Positions 25,981 through 35,963 of a stretch of 64,000 bases of DNA are shown here, in pieces. The position numbers and the translations under genes were made by a program. The stretch is taken from positions 45,999-109,998 of the forward strand of contig NZ_JAMBIZ010000010.1 in assembly GCF_025291715.1 (NCBI RefSeq). Reading direction: 5' to 3'. A model generated the notes under the pieces. The model did no database searches, had not been told where the DNA came from, and saw only the letters and a program-made list of their open reading frames with translations. Numbering within the stretch: position 1 is the stretch's first letter; each line of letters starts with the position of its first letter. The DNA comes from Metasolibacillus sp. GTDB lineage: Bacteria > Bacillota > Bacilli > Bacillales_A > Planococcaceae.

Positions 25981-27827
25981 TCCCACTCCTCCTCTTCATT
26001 CAGTTCACATGGCAATGTGAAGAAGATTGTTGTTCCTTTTCCTTCCTCACTTTCTGCCCAAATTTTCCCTCCATGTGCTGCGATCATATCCTTTGCTATG
26101 GCAAGCCCTAAGCCTGTACCACCCATCGAACGAGCACGTGCGCGATCAACACGATAGAAGCGTTCAAAAATACGTGTTAAATTTTCCTTTGGAATACCCA
26201 TTCCATCATCGGAAATCATCACTGTCAGCATATTATCATTACTTGTAAAGCCAAAGCGAATATTGCCACCATCTGGTGAATATTTCAATGCATTCGAAAT
26301 AATATTATCGATTACTTGCGTTAACTTATCTGTGTCAATTTCTACAAAATAGCTCGTTTTTGGCAATAAACGCACAAACGTAACATTTTGCGATTTCGAC
26401 ATTTCAAAGCGGTCGATAATACGGTTTAAAAACTTATTAAACTCTACAAATTCCTTATTTAAATCATAGTCCTGACTGTCCATTCTAGAGAGCTGTAGCA
26501 AATCATTAACAAGACGAATCATACGCTCTGTCTCTGTTTGCGTCACATTTAAAAATGTTGGTGCAATATTTTCATCACGCCATGCCCCATCCGCAAGTGC
26601 CTCTAAGTAGCTTCGCATTGTCGTTAATGGTGTACGTAGCTCATGGGAAACATTCGATACGAACTCACGACGCTCCATATCGATTTTTTCTTGTTCTGTA
26701 ATGTCATGTAATACCGTAATTAATCCGTTAACGAAGCCTGTTTCCTTTTGAATAACCGAAAAATTAGCGCGCAAAATATAAGGGGCTTCCTGTGTGCTGA
26801 AATTTAAATTCAGCGGCTCCTTCATATGAATTAAATCCTCAAAGCTATAATTTTGGTCTAAGCCGAGCGCTGAGGCAATTGGTCGATTCATCATTGCCTC
26901 TCGTGTCACATGCAATAAGTTCAATGCAGGCTCATTAATTAAAATAACCTTCCCTTTACGGTCTGTTGCAATAACTCCATCTGTCATATTGCTAAGCACC
27001 GTTGCTAGCTTGCGGCGCTCCGCCTCCGTTGTAGACTGTGCCTCCTGCAAACGATTAGTTAAATGGTTAAAGGCTATAGCTAGCTGACCGATTTCGTCCG
27101 TTCCATAAACACGTACTTTGCGTGAGAAATTGCCCTTTGCCATCGCTTGTGCTTGTCTACGCATATCGGAAATTGGTCTTGTAATCGTTCGAGCTATTAA
27201 AATTCCAAGTATAATTGTAATAATTAATGACATGGCCGTTCCAACAGCGAAAATACGGTTAATTTCACCCATCTGCTCAAATACTTTTTCAATATTTGAT
27301 TCAATATAAATAATACCGATTACTTCTCCATCTGGTCCTACTGTATCTAATACTGGCTTAGCCAACACCCACATGCGTTTATTCGTATTATTATCATAAT
27401 AAATCGTATCAATTAATGCTTCAGCAGCCATCGCTTTGCGTACAAGCTCATCTGTTGAGCGCTGGCCAACAATTGATTGATTGTTGCTTTCTGATGTTGC
27501 AAGAATTCTGCTGCGATGGTCAATTACACGAATTTCTTTAATATCGCGTGATGAAATATCGCCACTTGAAAATTCACCTAATAAAGAGCTTAAGCTTTCC
27601 TCTAATTGTGGTGATGTATCATTCCGTTCACGTAAAATCTCTTCACGAATACTATACTGCACAAGATCAATCCGTTGGAAAATTGATTCTTGAAAGCTCG
27701 TTTTTAAATTTTGCTCTAGCTCTCTTGAAAAGTACAGCCCAATAATTTGTAGGGCGATAATAATCAGCAAAATATAAATGAGCACAAGCTTCACATGAAT
27801 AGATTTAAAAAAGCCAACTTTTTGCAT
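25977..27827 (-). CDS. walK: Essential cell-wall sensor histidine kinase WalK
   Basis: 616 residues. Two membrane helices (VKLVLIYILLIIIALQIIGL near 12 and VGTAMSLIITIILGILIA near 190) enclose an extracellular Cache/PAS sensor. HAMP (about 205-255), PAS (about 265-360), HisKA with SNVSHELRTPLTTMRSYLEA (His near 390) and HATPase_c with NALKYSPDGG and DDGMGIPKENL follow. It phosphorylates WalR and controls peptidoglycan hydrolase genes. It is separated from walR by five bases. Confidence 0.97.
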   Translation of the reverse strand: MQKVGFFKSIHVKLVLIYILLIIIALQIIGLYFSRELEQNLKTSFQESIFQRIDLVQYSIREEILRERNDTSPQLEESLSSLLGEFSSGDISSRDIKEIRVIDHRSRILATSESNNQSIVGQRSTDELVRKAMAAEALIDTIYYDNNTNKRMWVLAKPVLDTVGPDGEVIGIIYIESNIEKVFEQMGEINRIFAVGTAMSLIITIILGILIARTITRPISDMRRQAQAMAKGNFSRKVRVYGTDEIGQLAIAFNHLTNRLQEAQSTTEAERRKLATVLSNMTDGVIATDRKGKVILINEPALNLLHVTREAMMNRPIASALGLDQNYSFEDLIHMKEPLNLNFSTQEAPYILRANFSVIQKETGFVNGLITVLHDITEQEKIDMERREFVSNVSHELRTPLTTMRSYLEALADGAWRDENIAPTFLNVTQTETERMIRLVNDLLQLSRMDSQDYDLNKEFVEFNKFLNRIIDRFEMSKSQNVTFVRLLPKTSYFVEIDTDKLTQVIDNIISNALKYSPDGGNIRFGFTSNDNMLTVMISDDGMGIPKENLTRIFERFYRVDRARARSMGGTGLGLAIAKDMIAAHGGKIWAESEEGKGTTIFFTLPCELNEEEEWE

Positions 27828-27832
27828 AGTAA

Positions 27833-28543
27833 TTACTCCTGTTCAGGATTTCGTAAATAGTACCCCACACCTCGTCGTGTCACAATCCATGTAGGATGGC
27901 TTGGATTATCTTCAATTTTTTCACGCAATCGACGTATCGTCACGTCCACTGTTCGTACATCACCAAAATAATCATAGCCCCACACCGTTTGCAATAAATG
28001 CTCGCGCGTCATCACTTGTCCGATATGCTTCGCTAAATAATGTAGCAATTCAAATTCGCGATGCGTCAATTCAATGGCTTCATCACGTTTTAATACTAAA
28101 TAAGCATCTGGCTGGATCGTCAAGGAACCAACAACGATATCATTCGTTTCCTCTACAACTTCCTCGACTTGTGCGACCACATTGAGACGACGCATATTCG
28201 CTTTTACACGAGCAATTAATTCTCTTGTGCTAAATGGCTTCGTCACATAATCATCCGCACCCATCTCAAGCCCAAGCACCTTATCAATTTCCGAGCCTTT
28301 CGCAGTTAGCATAATAATAGGGAAATTATATTTTTTACGTATTTCACGACATACTTCCATGCCATCTCGCTTTGGCAGCATAATATCTAAAAGCATTAAA
28401 TCAGGCTGCTCTTCTTCAACCTTTTGCAATGCTTCATCACCATCATACGCACAAATTACACGATAGCCTTCTTTAATTAAATTAAATTGCAAAATATCTG
28501 CAATCGGCTTTTCATCATCCACAACTAAAATCGTCTTTTCCAT
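27833..28543 (-). CDS. walR: Response regulator WalR (YycF)
   Basis: 236 residues. The receiver domain has [11 protein letters not shown], the phospho-acceptor Asp in [13 protein letters not shown] and the conserved Lys in DDYVTKPFS. The C-terminal OmpR-type winged helix contains [18 protein letters not shown] and [18 protein letters not shown]. It recognises paired TGTWAH hexamers upstream of autolysin genes; a candidate site lies before the M23 peptidase at 32450. First gene of the operon, with a GAGGAAGAT ribosome site. Confidence 0.98.
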   Translation of the reverse strand: MEKTILVVDDEKPIADILQFNLIKEGYRVICAYDGDEALQKVEEEQPDLMLLDIMLPKRDGMEVCREIRKKYNFPIIMLTAKGSEIDKVLGLEMGADDYVTKPFSTRELIARVKANMRRLNVVAQVEEVVEETNDIVVGSLTIQPDAYLVLKRDEAIELTHREFELLHYLAKHIGQVMTREHLLQTVWGYDYFGDVRTVDVTIRRLREKIEDNPSHPTWIVTRRGVGYYLRNPEQE

Positions 28544-28727
28544 CTATATCTTCCTCTCATTTGTCAAATATTCATCTATCTATAACAGTTTTAATATTTA
28601 AAGTCATATAGTAAGAAGGCTCTTTAAAAAACCCCCTCATTTTACTGTACCATGCTTTGCGTTTTCGCGCATTAAACAGATATTTCATTTTCAATATTAC
28701 CCTTATTTTATTTCCCGAGAAATAATA

Positions 28728-28774
28728 AAGGCTGTTTAGAAGCATACAAAATGTATGATATTCTAAACAGCCTT
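28728..28774. terminator. Long hairpin between walR and the accessory insertion
   Basis: The stem AAGGCTGTTTAGAA / TTCTAAACAGCCTT has an inner stem CATAC/GTATG. It lies downstream of the 83-residue gene (minus strand) and upstream of the walR promoter, so it probably insulates walR. The rest of 28544-28826 is AT-rich and holds no gene. Confidence 0.7.
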
Positions 28775-28826
28775 CGATGTTTAATTAAGTTATTTTATAT
28801 ATTCGCAATAATACAAGAAGATACTT

Positions 28827-29078
28827 TTATTTTTTATTACTCCATTTAGCATCTTTTTTCATCAAGTAACTTCTAACTATTGAAATTGTGAGTGTTATGC
28901 TACCTAATAATAATATGGGTGTTGTTGGTACTTTTGTATAAACTAATCCTTCATATACTACCCACAATATTAAAAATACCATAAAAATCATTAGTGTAAT
29001 TCTTGCAGCTTCACTATTATACTTTTGATAGTTAGTGTCATTCAATTTTTTAGCATCTTTTTTCGGCATGTTATTCAT
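28827..29078 (-). CDS. Small membrane protein of unknown function
   Basis: 83 residues with a Lys/Asn-rich N-terminus, two predicted membrane helices (ITLMIFMVFLILWVVYEGL and TPILLLGSITLTISIVRSYL) and a short basic tail. A GGGGG-type ribosome site precedes ATG 29078. I do not recognise a family. It lies downstream of the secreted protein gene in the same orientation. This pairing would suit an immunity or partner protein, but nothing in the sequence proves it. Confidence 0.6.
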   Translation of the reverse strand: MNNMPKKDAKKLNDTNYQKYNSEAARITLMIFMVFLILWVVYEGLVYTKVPTTPILLLGSITLTISIVRSYLMKKDAKWSNKK

Positions 29079-29282
29079 ATTTACCCCCTGCCCCTTTTCG
29101 GCTAAAAAACAAACATTGATTTATAGAGGCTTCTTTATTATTAAACATTATTTATATTGAATTCTCTAAATCTACTTATTGATATATTCAAACTTATTTG
29201 ATTATGAATAGATTTGAATGCATATAAAAAATCGAAGTAACAATATGCTATCTCAATTTTTTATATCTTTAATTTACTATTC

Positions 29283-30086
29283 TTAATATGGTTTTGACTG
29301 CCACCACCAATTACCTTTATCTACCAATTGTATATTCATTGATAAATTCCCTAATTTACCTTCAGTACGTAAATCTTGATAACGATATTTATATTGCTTT
29401 GATACGCCACCATAACCTGTATCAAACATATCCTTTGTTCTATATAATTTAAATGTAAATTTACCATTTAAAGGCATAGAAGCAAAAGTAAGACCCATAC
29501 CAATTACTGAAAGCCAATCTGCAACTTTAGCTTGAATCAATATTGCTGGTATTGCTATTCCAGCTAAGTTAGCAATAGCTATAACACCAGCAATTACCCC
29601 TACAATAGCCCCAATAGTTCCTACCACATCTGAAAATGCCATATCTCTAGTCACAACATATACTGGAGTATCATCAGGTGAGGCAAATGTAGAAAAACCA
29701 GAATTCAAAAACTCATCGGAATTATAAATCAATTCAGGCTCAATATATTCATTAAATTCAATATTTATTACTCTATTATTCATCATAGCAATATTAGTAT
29801 CTTTATTATAAATAAAAATATTTTCTTCAGTACCATTTGTTATTGTTTCCACTCTTACACCATTATCAGTATAGTTAATATCCACATCAATAATAGCATC
29901 AGATACCTCTAGACTAAATTTATTGGAATTCTCCGTTATTAGGGAATTCGCTATTTTAACCTGTGTATTATTCATCATATTTCTTTCAGAAGCAAAAGTT
30001 TTCGCAGGATTAACCACACTCAATGGACCTGTAATAAATAAAGTTGCTCCTATTAGACTTGCCAACACTTTTTTTGATAATTTCAT
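29283..30086 (-). CDS. Secreted protein with signal peptide and hydrophobic Gly/Ala/Ile-rich segment
   Basis: 267 residues. The Sec signal peptide (KKVLASLIGATLFITGPLSVV, cleavage near AKTFA-SE) is followed by an acidic soluble region (about 35-140). Then comes a very hydrophobic segment, GTIGAIVGVIAGVIAIANLA and AIPAILIQAKVADWLSVIGM, followed by a hydrophilic Tyr/Lys-rich C-terminus ending WWWQSKPY. A late hydrophobic segment in an exported protein with a cleaved leader is seen in large bacteriocins and membrane-active toxins. I do not recognise a named family. Confidence 0.6.
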   Translation of the reverse strand: MKLSKKVLASLIGATLFITGPLSVVNPAKTFASERNMMNNTQVKIANSLITENSNKFSLEVSDAIIDVDINYTDNGVRVETITNGTEENIFIYNKDTNIAMMNNRVINIEFNEYIEPELIYNSDEFLNSGFSTFASPDDTPVYVVTRDMAFSDVVGTIGAIVGVIAGVIAIANLAGIAIPAILIQAKVADWLSVIGMGLTFASMPLNGKFTFKLYRTKDMFDTGYGGVSKQYKYRYQDLRTEGKLGNLSMNIQLVDKGNWWWQSKPY

Positions 30087-30429
30087 ATTTACACCACTGT
30101 GCTTATATGTAAGATTACCTTAATCTTATACTGATTTTATATATAAGTAAATATTTAAAATTATTTATATATTTTTTATTTTATAAATTAATAATTATCA
30201 AAAAATATCACATGCGATTCTACATCTCAAAAGAATTTAGAGTAAAAAGAATAATTTTTCGGATGTTTTTCTATAGCTAAATATATTGAGGGAATATGGA
30301 ATTACTATAGAATCTCAAGTAAGGTGCTGAGCAGTTTTATTCTGTTCAATTCAAGTTAAATGTAATGATTAGACGTAACAGTATTCAAATGTGTAAACAA
30401 TGGAAAACTGTATTTAAGCTTTATTATGG

Positions 30430-30800
30430 AGATAATCATTGGGTTTAGTCTATCGGAACACCCAACGCTTGAGTTCATGGTTAATTCACTTAAACAAACA
30501 CACTACATCATTTCTGAGCATGTATAATATGGAACAACGATTCATTCCGATTAAGGTTGACACTATCAACAGAAGATTCCCAAAGCAAGTCTCATAAAGC
30601 AACATATCCAGACAATGTAATCATGAGGAGCATTTTATCTTACTCAAGCAAGAAATGTATTATGATGAGGAAATATTCTCCTATGAAGCATTAAAAAAAG
30701 ATAATTGAGAAATATATTGGTTACTATAATAATGATTAAGTTAAATAAAAATTGGCTGGCATGAGCCCAGTAAAATACCGAACATATGCCAGCCAATTAG
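30430..30800 (+). pseudogene. IS3-family (IS150-type) transposase remnant
   Basis: Decayed C-terminal part of an rve-type transposase. Recognisable pieces in shifting frames are KATYPDNVIM (from SRKGNxYDNAVME), LKQEMYYDEEIFSYEALKK, EKYIGYYNN and MSPVKYRTYASQL. Several stop codons and frameshifts are present and the N-terminal part is missing, so it is inactive. It marks past IS activity in the walR to M23 interval. Upstream, 30087-30429 holds no recognisable gene. Confidence 0.7.
30741..30798 (-). terminator. Terminator of the M23 peptidase gene, overlapping IS3 debris
   Basis: On the minus strand the stem ATTGGCTGGCAT / ATGCCAGCCAAT is followed by TTTTTATTT, about 65 bases after the peptidase stop. 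It coincides with the end of the transposase remnant. Confidence 0.75.
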
Positions 30801-30863
30801 TTACATGATAAAAACCTAACTTTAAGAGGATAATATCATGTTACTATGCCTGAAAGCTTTATA

Positions 30864-32336
30864 TTATTTTAAATACGACAACGGATTAACAACCGCTCCG
30901 TTTTCATGCACTTCAAAATGTAAATGTGTCCCTGTTGAATTACCTGTTGAACCCATAATACCAAGTGCTGAGCCTTGTGCAACAACTTGTCCAACTGTTA
31001 CATCGATTTGTGAAAGATGTGCGTAAACTGTTTCATAGCCATTGTTATGGTTAACAACGATTTTATTACCATATGTACCGTCCCAGCCTGTAAATGTTAC
31101 GACACCATTGTCTGCTGCTTTAATTGTATAGTTTGAAGGACGTGCAATATCAATACCTCGGTGGAATTCGCCCCAACGGCTTCCCATATGGCTTGAAATA
31201 TAGCCGCCATTCGTTGGCCATGCAAATGAGCCTGTTCCACGTGATGGAATGACTTTCGTACCGACAACAACAATACGACTTGAAGGCTCTGAAATAATAT
31301 TTTCTTCTTTGACAGCTCGCTCTGTACGCTTGCCATTTTCAGTTGTAATTAAGTAAGTGACTTCCTTCTTGCCGTCTGCCCCTTCTTGTTTTACGACCTT
31401 TTCTCCTTTAAGCATCGTTTCATCTTCTTCAACCATTTTCGCATGGTCAATTGCTTCAACTTTAAACTTTTCTTCCACTACCTTTACTGTAATGAAAGGT
31501 TTATTTACTGTTACATTTAACTCTTGACCAATTTGTAAAACTGTTGATGTATCGATTCCTGGATTAAGCTCCATTAACTCTTCAATTGTTAAGTCATGTG
31601 CATGTGCAATTGAGCCTAACACATCACCAGATTGAATCGCATATTTTTGTTGCTCTAGCATACCTGTTTGTAAAAACTGAACAGCTTCATCAACGCTTAA
31701 AATTTCATTTGGCAATGCCTTTGTTGCCTCGCCATTAACTTCTGCTGATAATGAAATATCTACAATGCGTGTTTCATCATCCTGTAAAACGGGTAATTGA
31801 GCAGTAGCTGGTTGAGTAAGCGATGCTAGCTCATCTTCAGTTACATACTGTAGCTTTAATTGCTTTAACACTTCATTCAGTGCGTCTTCGTTCTCGACAT
31901 AAGCTATTGTCTCACCATTCACCTTTAATGAATGGGCATCTGCTTCAATAACTAAGGCAGCCTCTAGCTTTGTTAATGTTTCAGTATCATTTGCACTTGC
32001 TTCAAAAACTTGCTCTGGAATAATTTCAACATTTGAATGTGCGTCTACTGCTAGTCCAGCGTATTTTTCACTCGCCTGTTGCTCCTTTTGTGCAAGTAAT
32101 TGTTCTACTGCCTCTGGATTTGAAACAGCACCTATGTAGCTATTGTTTGCATATATATGATAAATTTCCCCGAAAGTAGCGTTGGCCTCAGCTTCTTTAA
32201 TAAAGGCAAAAGGCACGACTAATGTAGAACATAGTAAAACAGTAGCTGCTACTTGTTTTATTTTTGTTGTTGGCTGTTTTAATAGGCTATCTAGCTGTCG
32301 ATGAGCATCTTTTGCTATATTCCATTTCGAACTCAT
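30864..32336 (-). CDS. M23 peptidase with LysM and G5 domains, cell-wall hydrolase
   Basis: 490 residues. An N-terminal membrane or signal segment (VAATVLLCSTLVVPFAFI, about 30-50) is followed by a long exported region, LysM (YAIQSGDVLGSIAHAHDLTI, about 240-285), a G5-like domain (KVVEEKFKVEAIDHAKMVEE onward) and a C-terminal M23 domain. The zinc site is seen as HRGIDIARP, HNNGYETVYAHLSQ and HLHFEV. It is a peptidoglycan endopeptidase. A candidate WalR site lies upstream, which fits control by the adjacent wal operon. Confidence 0.93.
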   Translation of the reverse strand: MSSKWNIAKDAHRQLDSLLKQPTTKIKQVAATVLLCSTLVVPFAFIKEAEANATFGEIYHIYANNSYIGAVSNPEAVEQLLAQKEQQASEKYAGLAVDAHSNVEIIPEQVFEASANDTETLTKLEAALVIEADAHSLKVNGETIAYVENEDALNEVLKQLKLQYVTEDELASLTQPATAQLPVLQDDETRIVDISLSAEVNGEATKALPNEILSVDEAVQFLQTGMLEQQKYAIQSGDVLGSIAHAHDLTIEELMELNPGIDTSTVLQIGQELNVTVNKPFITVKVVEEKFKVEAIDHAKMVEEDETMLKGEKVVKQEGADGKKEVTYLITTENGKRTERAVKEENIISEPSSRIVVVGTKVIPSRGTGSFAWPTNGGYISSHMGSRWGEFHRGIDIARPSNYTIKAADNGVVTFTGWDGTYGNKIVVNHNNGYETVYAHLSQIDVTVGQVVAQGSALGIMGSTGNSTGTHLHFEVHENGAVVNPLSYLK

Positions 32337-32449
32337 TGTAAAGCCCCTTCCAAAATTTGTCCTATAGACATATAGGACTATTTTCAGTGTAAAATCACAC
32401 TTTTACAATGTACCATATTTTTTAGTTCAATTGAACTGTTTTGCTATTT

Positions 32450-32466
32450 TGTAATGAAACTGTATT
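32450..32466 (+). promoter_or_regulatory. Candidate WalR binding site
   Basis: TGTAAT, five bases (GAAAC), then TGTATT. This fits the WalR consensus TGTWAH-N5-TGTWAH with one mismatch, and lies 114 bases upstream of the M23 peptidase start, on the opposite strand to the gene. Confidence 0.5.
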
Positions 32467-32650
32467 ATTTCAAAAAGATTTGTTACATTCTGATTTTATC
32501 ATAGAAAAAAAGATTATATTGCACCTTTAAGAGAGATGCCAATACCGCTATATCTGGCTTTTCCCCCTACATAGAACATGTTTAATCATACAATTTACTA
32601 GTACTTTATTAATGTCATTTATACTCAAAATTTTCCTATTCTATACATAA

Positions 32651-32695
32651 AAAAACTATGATTCGTTATAAAAGGCTAGCGAATCATAGTTTTTT
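32651..32695. terminator. Terminator downstream of purA
   Basis: The stem AAAAACTATGATTCG / CGAATCATAGTTTTT works in both directions and lies just beyond the purA stop. Confidence 0.85.
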
Positions 32696-32703
32696 CATTT
32701 CAT

Positions 32704-33990
32704 CTATTCCCAAATATTTGCTACAATATTTGTTTGCTCACGTGCTGGGCCTACGGAGAATGTCATTAAATTGATACCTGTTAATTCAAGAATTCGCTCG
32801 ATATAGCGACGAGCGTTTTCTGGTAGCTCCTCCAATGTGCGCACGGCTGTAATATCCTCTGCCCAACCTGGTAGCTCCTCATAAATTGGCTTACACTGCT
32901 CAATAATATGTAGGTTTGCAGGGTATTCTGTAATGATTTCACCGTTGTAATCATAGGCCGTACAAATTTTCACTGTTTCTAAGCCAGATAATACGTCAAT
33001 TGAGTTCAATGCTAGGTCTGTAATTCCACTAACGCGACGAGAGTGACGGACAACTACAGAATCAAACCAGCCTACGCGACGTGGGCGGCCTGTTGTTGTA
33101 CCATACTCACGACCTACATCGCGAATTCGTTGACCGATTTCATCATGTAGCTCTGTTGGGAATGGGCCGTCCCCAACACGAGAAGTATAAGCTTTACATA
33201 CACCTACAACACGTGATACGTAGTTAGGACCTACACCAGCACCAATTGCTACACCACCAGCTACTGGATTGGAAGATGTCACGTATGGATATGTGCCTTG
33301 ATCGACATCAAGCATAACGCCCTGTGCCCCTTCAAATAGCACTTTCCCACCTTCATCAAGCACATCATTTAAAATTTTTGATGTATCTGTTACATATTGT
33401 GCCAATTGTTGACCGTATGCGAAATATTCCTCGAAAATATCTTCAAAGCTTACGCCATCTACTTCATAAAACTTTTCAAACAAACGATTTTTTAGCGCTA
33501 CATTGTCACGTAGCTTTTGCTCAAAAATTTCCTTATCTAATAAATCCGCCATACGAATGCCGATACGTGCAATTTTATCTTGATAGCAAGGACCAATTCC
33601 TTTAGCTGTCGTACCTATTTTTTGGTCTCCACGACTTTCTTCCTCCACAATATCTTGGCGGATATGGTACGGTAAAATAACATGTGCGCGATTCGAAATA
33701 CGCAAATTTGATGTGTCAATGCCACGTGCCTGTAAGCCCTGCAATTCTGTTACTAGTGACTTTGGATTAACAACTAAGCCGTTGCCGATAACAGATGTTT
33801 TTTCCTTATAAAAAATACCTGAAGGAATCAAATGCAGCTTATATGTTTCGCCTGCAATTTTAATTGTATGTCCCGCGTTATCTCCACCTGCAAAGCGTGC
33901 GATAATGTCCGCCTGCTTCGATAGAAAATCGGTAATTTTCCCTTTACCTTCGTCTCCCCACTGTGTTCCCACAACTACTACTGATGTCAT
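32704..33990 (-). CDS. purA: Adenylosuccinate synthetase
   Basis: 428 residues, the usual length. The GTP-binding loop is [11 protein letters not shown] at the N-terminus, with GDNAGHTI, the switch region [20 protein letters not shown] and base-binding [13 protein letters not shown]. It joins IMP and aspartate with GTP to form adenylosuccinate, the first step from IMP to AMP. It stands as a single gene between two terminators, downstream of dnaB. Confidence 0.98.
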   Translation of the reverse strand: MTSVVVVGTQWGDEGKGKITDFLSKQADIIARFAGGDNAGHTIKIAGETYKLHLIPSGIFYKEKTSVIGNGLVVNPKSLVTELQGLQARGIDTSNLRISNRAHVILPYHIRQDIVEEESRGDQKIGTTAKGIGPCYQDKIARIGIRMADLLDKEIFEQKLRDNVALKNRLFEKFYEVDGVSFEDIFEEYFAYGQQLAQYVTDTSKILNDVLDEGGKVLFEGAQGVMLDVDQGTYPYVTSSNPVAGGVAIGAGVGPNYVSRVVGVCKAYTSRVGDGPFPTELHDEIGQRIRDVGREYGTTTGRPRRVGWFDSVVVRHSRRVSGITDLALNSIDVLSGLETVKICTAYDYNGEIITEYPANLHIIEQCKPIYEELPGWAEDITAVRTLEELPENARRYIERILELTGINLMTFSVGPAREQTNIVANIWE

Positions 33991-34080
33991 GCTACGAGCA
34001 CCTCCGACAGACGTTTTATTTACGTCCCTTATTATAAGCAGAATAATTGTAGCAGTATTTGCTAGTTAATGTCAAACAAA

Positions 34081-34123
34081 AACACGAACGCTATCACAAT
34101 ATTAAACTGTGATCGTTCGTGTT
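34081..34123. terminator. Terminator downstream of dnaB
   Basis: The outer stem AACACGAACG / CGTTCGTGTT with inner ATCACA/TGTGAT lies 22 bases after the dnaB stop. It is followed by a short T run in the minus direction. Confidence 0.85.
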
Positions 34124-34144
34124 TAGTGCTATCATTTACCATTT

Positions 34145-35503
34145 TTAGTATTCTGGTGGTGCTTCATATTGCGACCAATCTACATTAAGGAATTTATTGA
34201 ATTCCTTTTTAAAGGCAAGTGTAACAGTTCCTGTTGGACCATTACGTTGCTTTGCAATAATGATTTCAATCATATTTTTACTTTCAGACTCACGGTCATA
34301 GTAATCATCGCGATATAAGAATGCAACGATATCGGCATCTTGCTCAATCGAACCAGACTCACGCAAGTCACTCATCATCGGACGCTTATCTTGACGCTGC
34401 TCTACACCACGCGATAGCTGTGATAACGCAATAACTGGCACCTTTAATTCACGTGCAAGCCCCTTTAAAGAACGAGAAATTTCCGATACCTCTTGTTGAC
34501 GGTTTTCTCCAGGACGTCCACTACCTTGAATAAGCTGTAAATAATCGATTAAAATCATGCCTAGCCCATGCTCCTGCGCTAATCGACGGCACTTTGCACG
34601 AATTTCATTAATTCGTACCCCCGGCGTATCATCAATAAAAATGCCTGAGCTTGAAAGGCTCCCCATCGCCATTGTTAGCTTGCCCCAATCCTCTGCTGAC
34701 AATGCACCTGTACGTAAAGCTTGAGCATCAATATTGCCCTCGGCACAGAGCATACGCATTACAAGCTGATCTGCCCCCATCTCCAATGAGAAGATAGCGA
34801 CATTTTCACGTGCCTGAACTGCTACGCTTTGTGCAACATTTAAAGCAAAGGCTGTTTTCCCCACAGATGGACGAGCTGCTACGATAATTAAGTCATTGCG
34901 TTGAAAGCCTGCTGTAATATTATCTAGGTCACGGAAGCCTGTCGGAATCCCTGTAACATCACCTTGTCTTGATTGTAGCTTCTCAATATTATCAAAAGTA
35001 TCAACGAGAACATCTTTCACATGCTTGAAGTCACCAGCGTTTTTACGGTTGGCTACCTCCATCATTTTTTTCTCGGCTTCTGATAATAATGCCTCTACTT
35101 CATCTTCACGTGTATAGCCATCCTGCACAATTTTCGTTGCAACACTAATTAAGCGGCGTAGTAACGCCTTTTCTTCTACAATCTTTGCATAGTGTGCAAT
35201 ATTAGCAGCAGTTGGGACCGCGTTCGCTAGCTCAGAAATATACGATAGACCACCGACATCCTCTAGCTCTTTTTTTACGGAAAGCTCCTCTGTAACAGTA
35301 ACGACATCTATTGCTTTTCCTTGGTCGCTTAATGTGAGCATCGTTTGGAAAATAATTTGATGTGCGCGACGATAAAAATCTTCCGGTATTAAAATTTCGG
35401 ATGCTGTAATCAGTGCCTGTGGCTCAAGAAATATCGCACCAATAACCGATTGCTCTGCTTCATGATTATGCGGCGGCACGCGGTCTATCATAGAGTCATT
35501 CAT
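34145..35503 (-). CDS. dnaB: Replicative DNA helicase DnaB (DnaC of B. subtilis)
   Basis: 452 residues. The N-terminal DnaB domain (PPHNHEAEQSVIGAIFLEPQ) is followed by a RecA-like ATPase with Walker A AARPSVGKTAFALN, Walker B MILIDYLQLIQG, and SDLRESGSIEQDADIVAFLYR. It unwinds DNA at the replication fork as a hexamer. It lies 13 bases after rplI in the gdpP-rplI-dnaB operon typical of Bacillales. Confidence 0.98.
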   Translation of the reverse strand: MNDSMIDRVPPHNHEAEQSVIGAIFLEPQALITASEILIPEDFYRRAHQIIFQTMLTLSDQGKAIDVVTVTEELSVKKELEDVGGLSYISELANAVPTAANIAHYAKIVEEKALLRRLISVATKIVQDGYTREDEVEALLSEAEKKMMEVANRKNAGDFKHVKDVLVDTFDNIEKLQSRQGDVTGIPTGFRDLDNITAGFQRNDLIIVAARPSVGKTAFALNVAQSVAVQARENVAIFSLEMGADQLVMRMLCAEGNIDAQALRTGALSAEDWGKLTMAMGSLSSSGIFIDDTPGVRINEIRAKCRRLAQEHGLGMILIDYLQLIQGSGRPGENRQQEVSEISRSLKGLARELKVPVIALSQLSRGVEQRQDKRPMMSDLRESGSIEQDADIVAFLYRDDYYDRESESKNMIEIIIAKQRNGPTGTVTLAFKKEFNKFLNVDWSQYEAPPEY

Positions 35504-35516
35504 CTATATGCTCCCC

Positions 35517-35963
35517 TTATTCAGCAATAACATGTACTTTTAATGTAGCCTTTACTTCTTGATGAAGTTTTACTGGTACATTTGTATAACCTAAAGAACG
35601 AATACCGTCGTTGCACTCCATTTTACGTTTATCAATTTTAATGCCATGTATTTTTTGTAACTCATCTGCAATTTGCTTTGTTGAGACAGAGCCGAATAAG
35701 CGGCCGCCCTCTCCTGATTTTGCTTTAACCGTTACTTCTAATGCTTCAATTTTGTCTTTTAAATCTTTAGCTGCTTGTAGCTCAGCTGCTGCATTTTTCT
35801 CTTCTAGCTTTTTTTGTCCTTCCAGCTGGCTTAATGCTTGATTATTCGCTTCCACTGCATAGCCATTTTTAATTAAAAAGTTTTGCGCATAACCATCTGC
35901 TACATTTTTAATTTCACCTTTTTTACCTTTTCCTTTAACATCCTTTAAAAATACAACTTTCAT
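35517..35963 (-). CDS. rplI: 50S ribosomal protein L9
   Basis: 148 residues. The N-terminal L9 signature is [20 protein letters not shown], then a long charged helix ([20 protein letters not shown]) and the C-terminal rRNA-binding domain. Its start codon shares one base with the gdpP stop. Confidence 0.98.
   Translation of the reverse strand: MKVVFLKDVKGKGKKGEIKNVADGYAQNFLIKNGYAVEANNQALSQLEGQKKLEEKNAAAELQAAKDLKDKIEALEVTVKAKSGEGGRLFGSVSTKQIADELQKIHGIKIDKRKMECNDGIRSLGYTNVPVKLHQEVKATLKVHVIAE

Larger units (their letters stand above)
32337..32703. other. Intergenic region between M23 peptidase and purA
   Basis: 367 bases holding the purA terminator (32651-32695), an AT-rich promoter region for the peptidase, the inverted repeats TCCTATAGA.CATATAGGA (32362-32379) and TTCAATTGAA (32426-32435), and the candidate WalR box. 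I see no gene. Confidence 0.7.
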
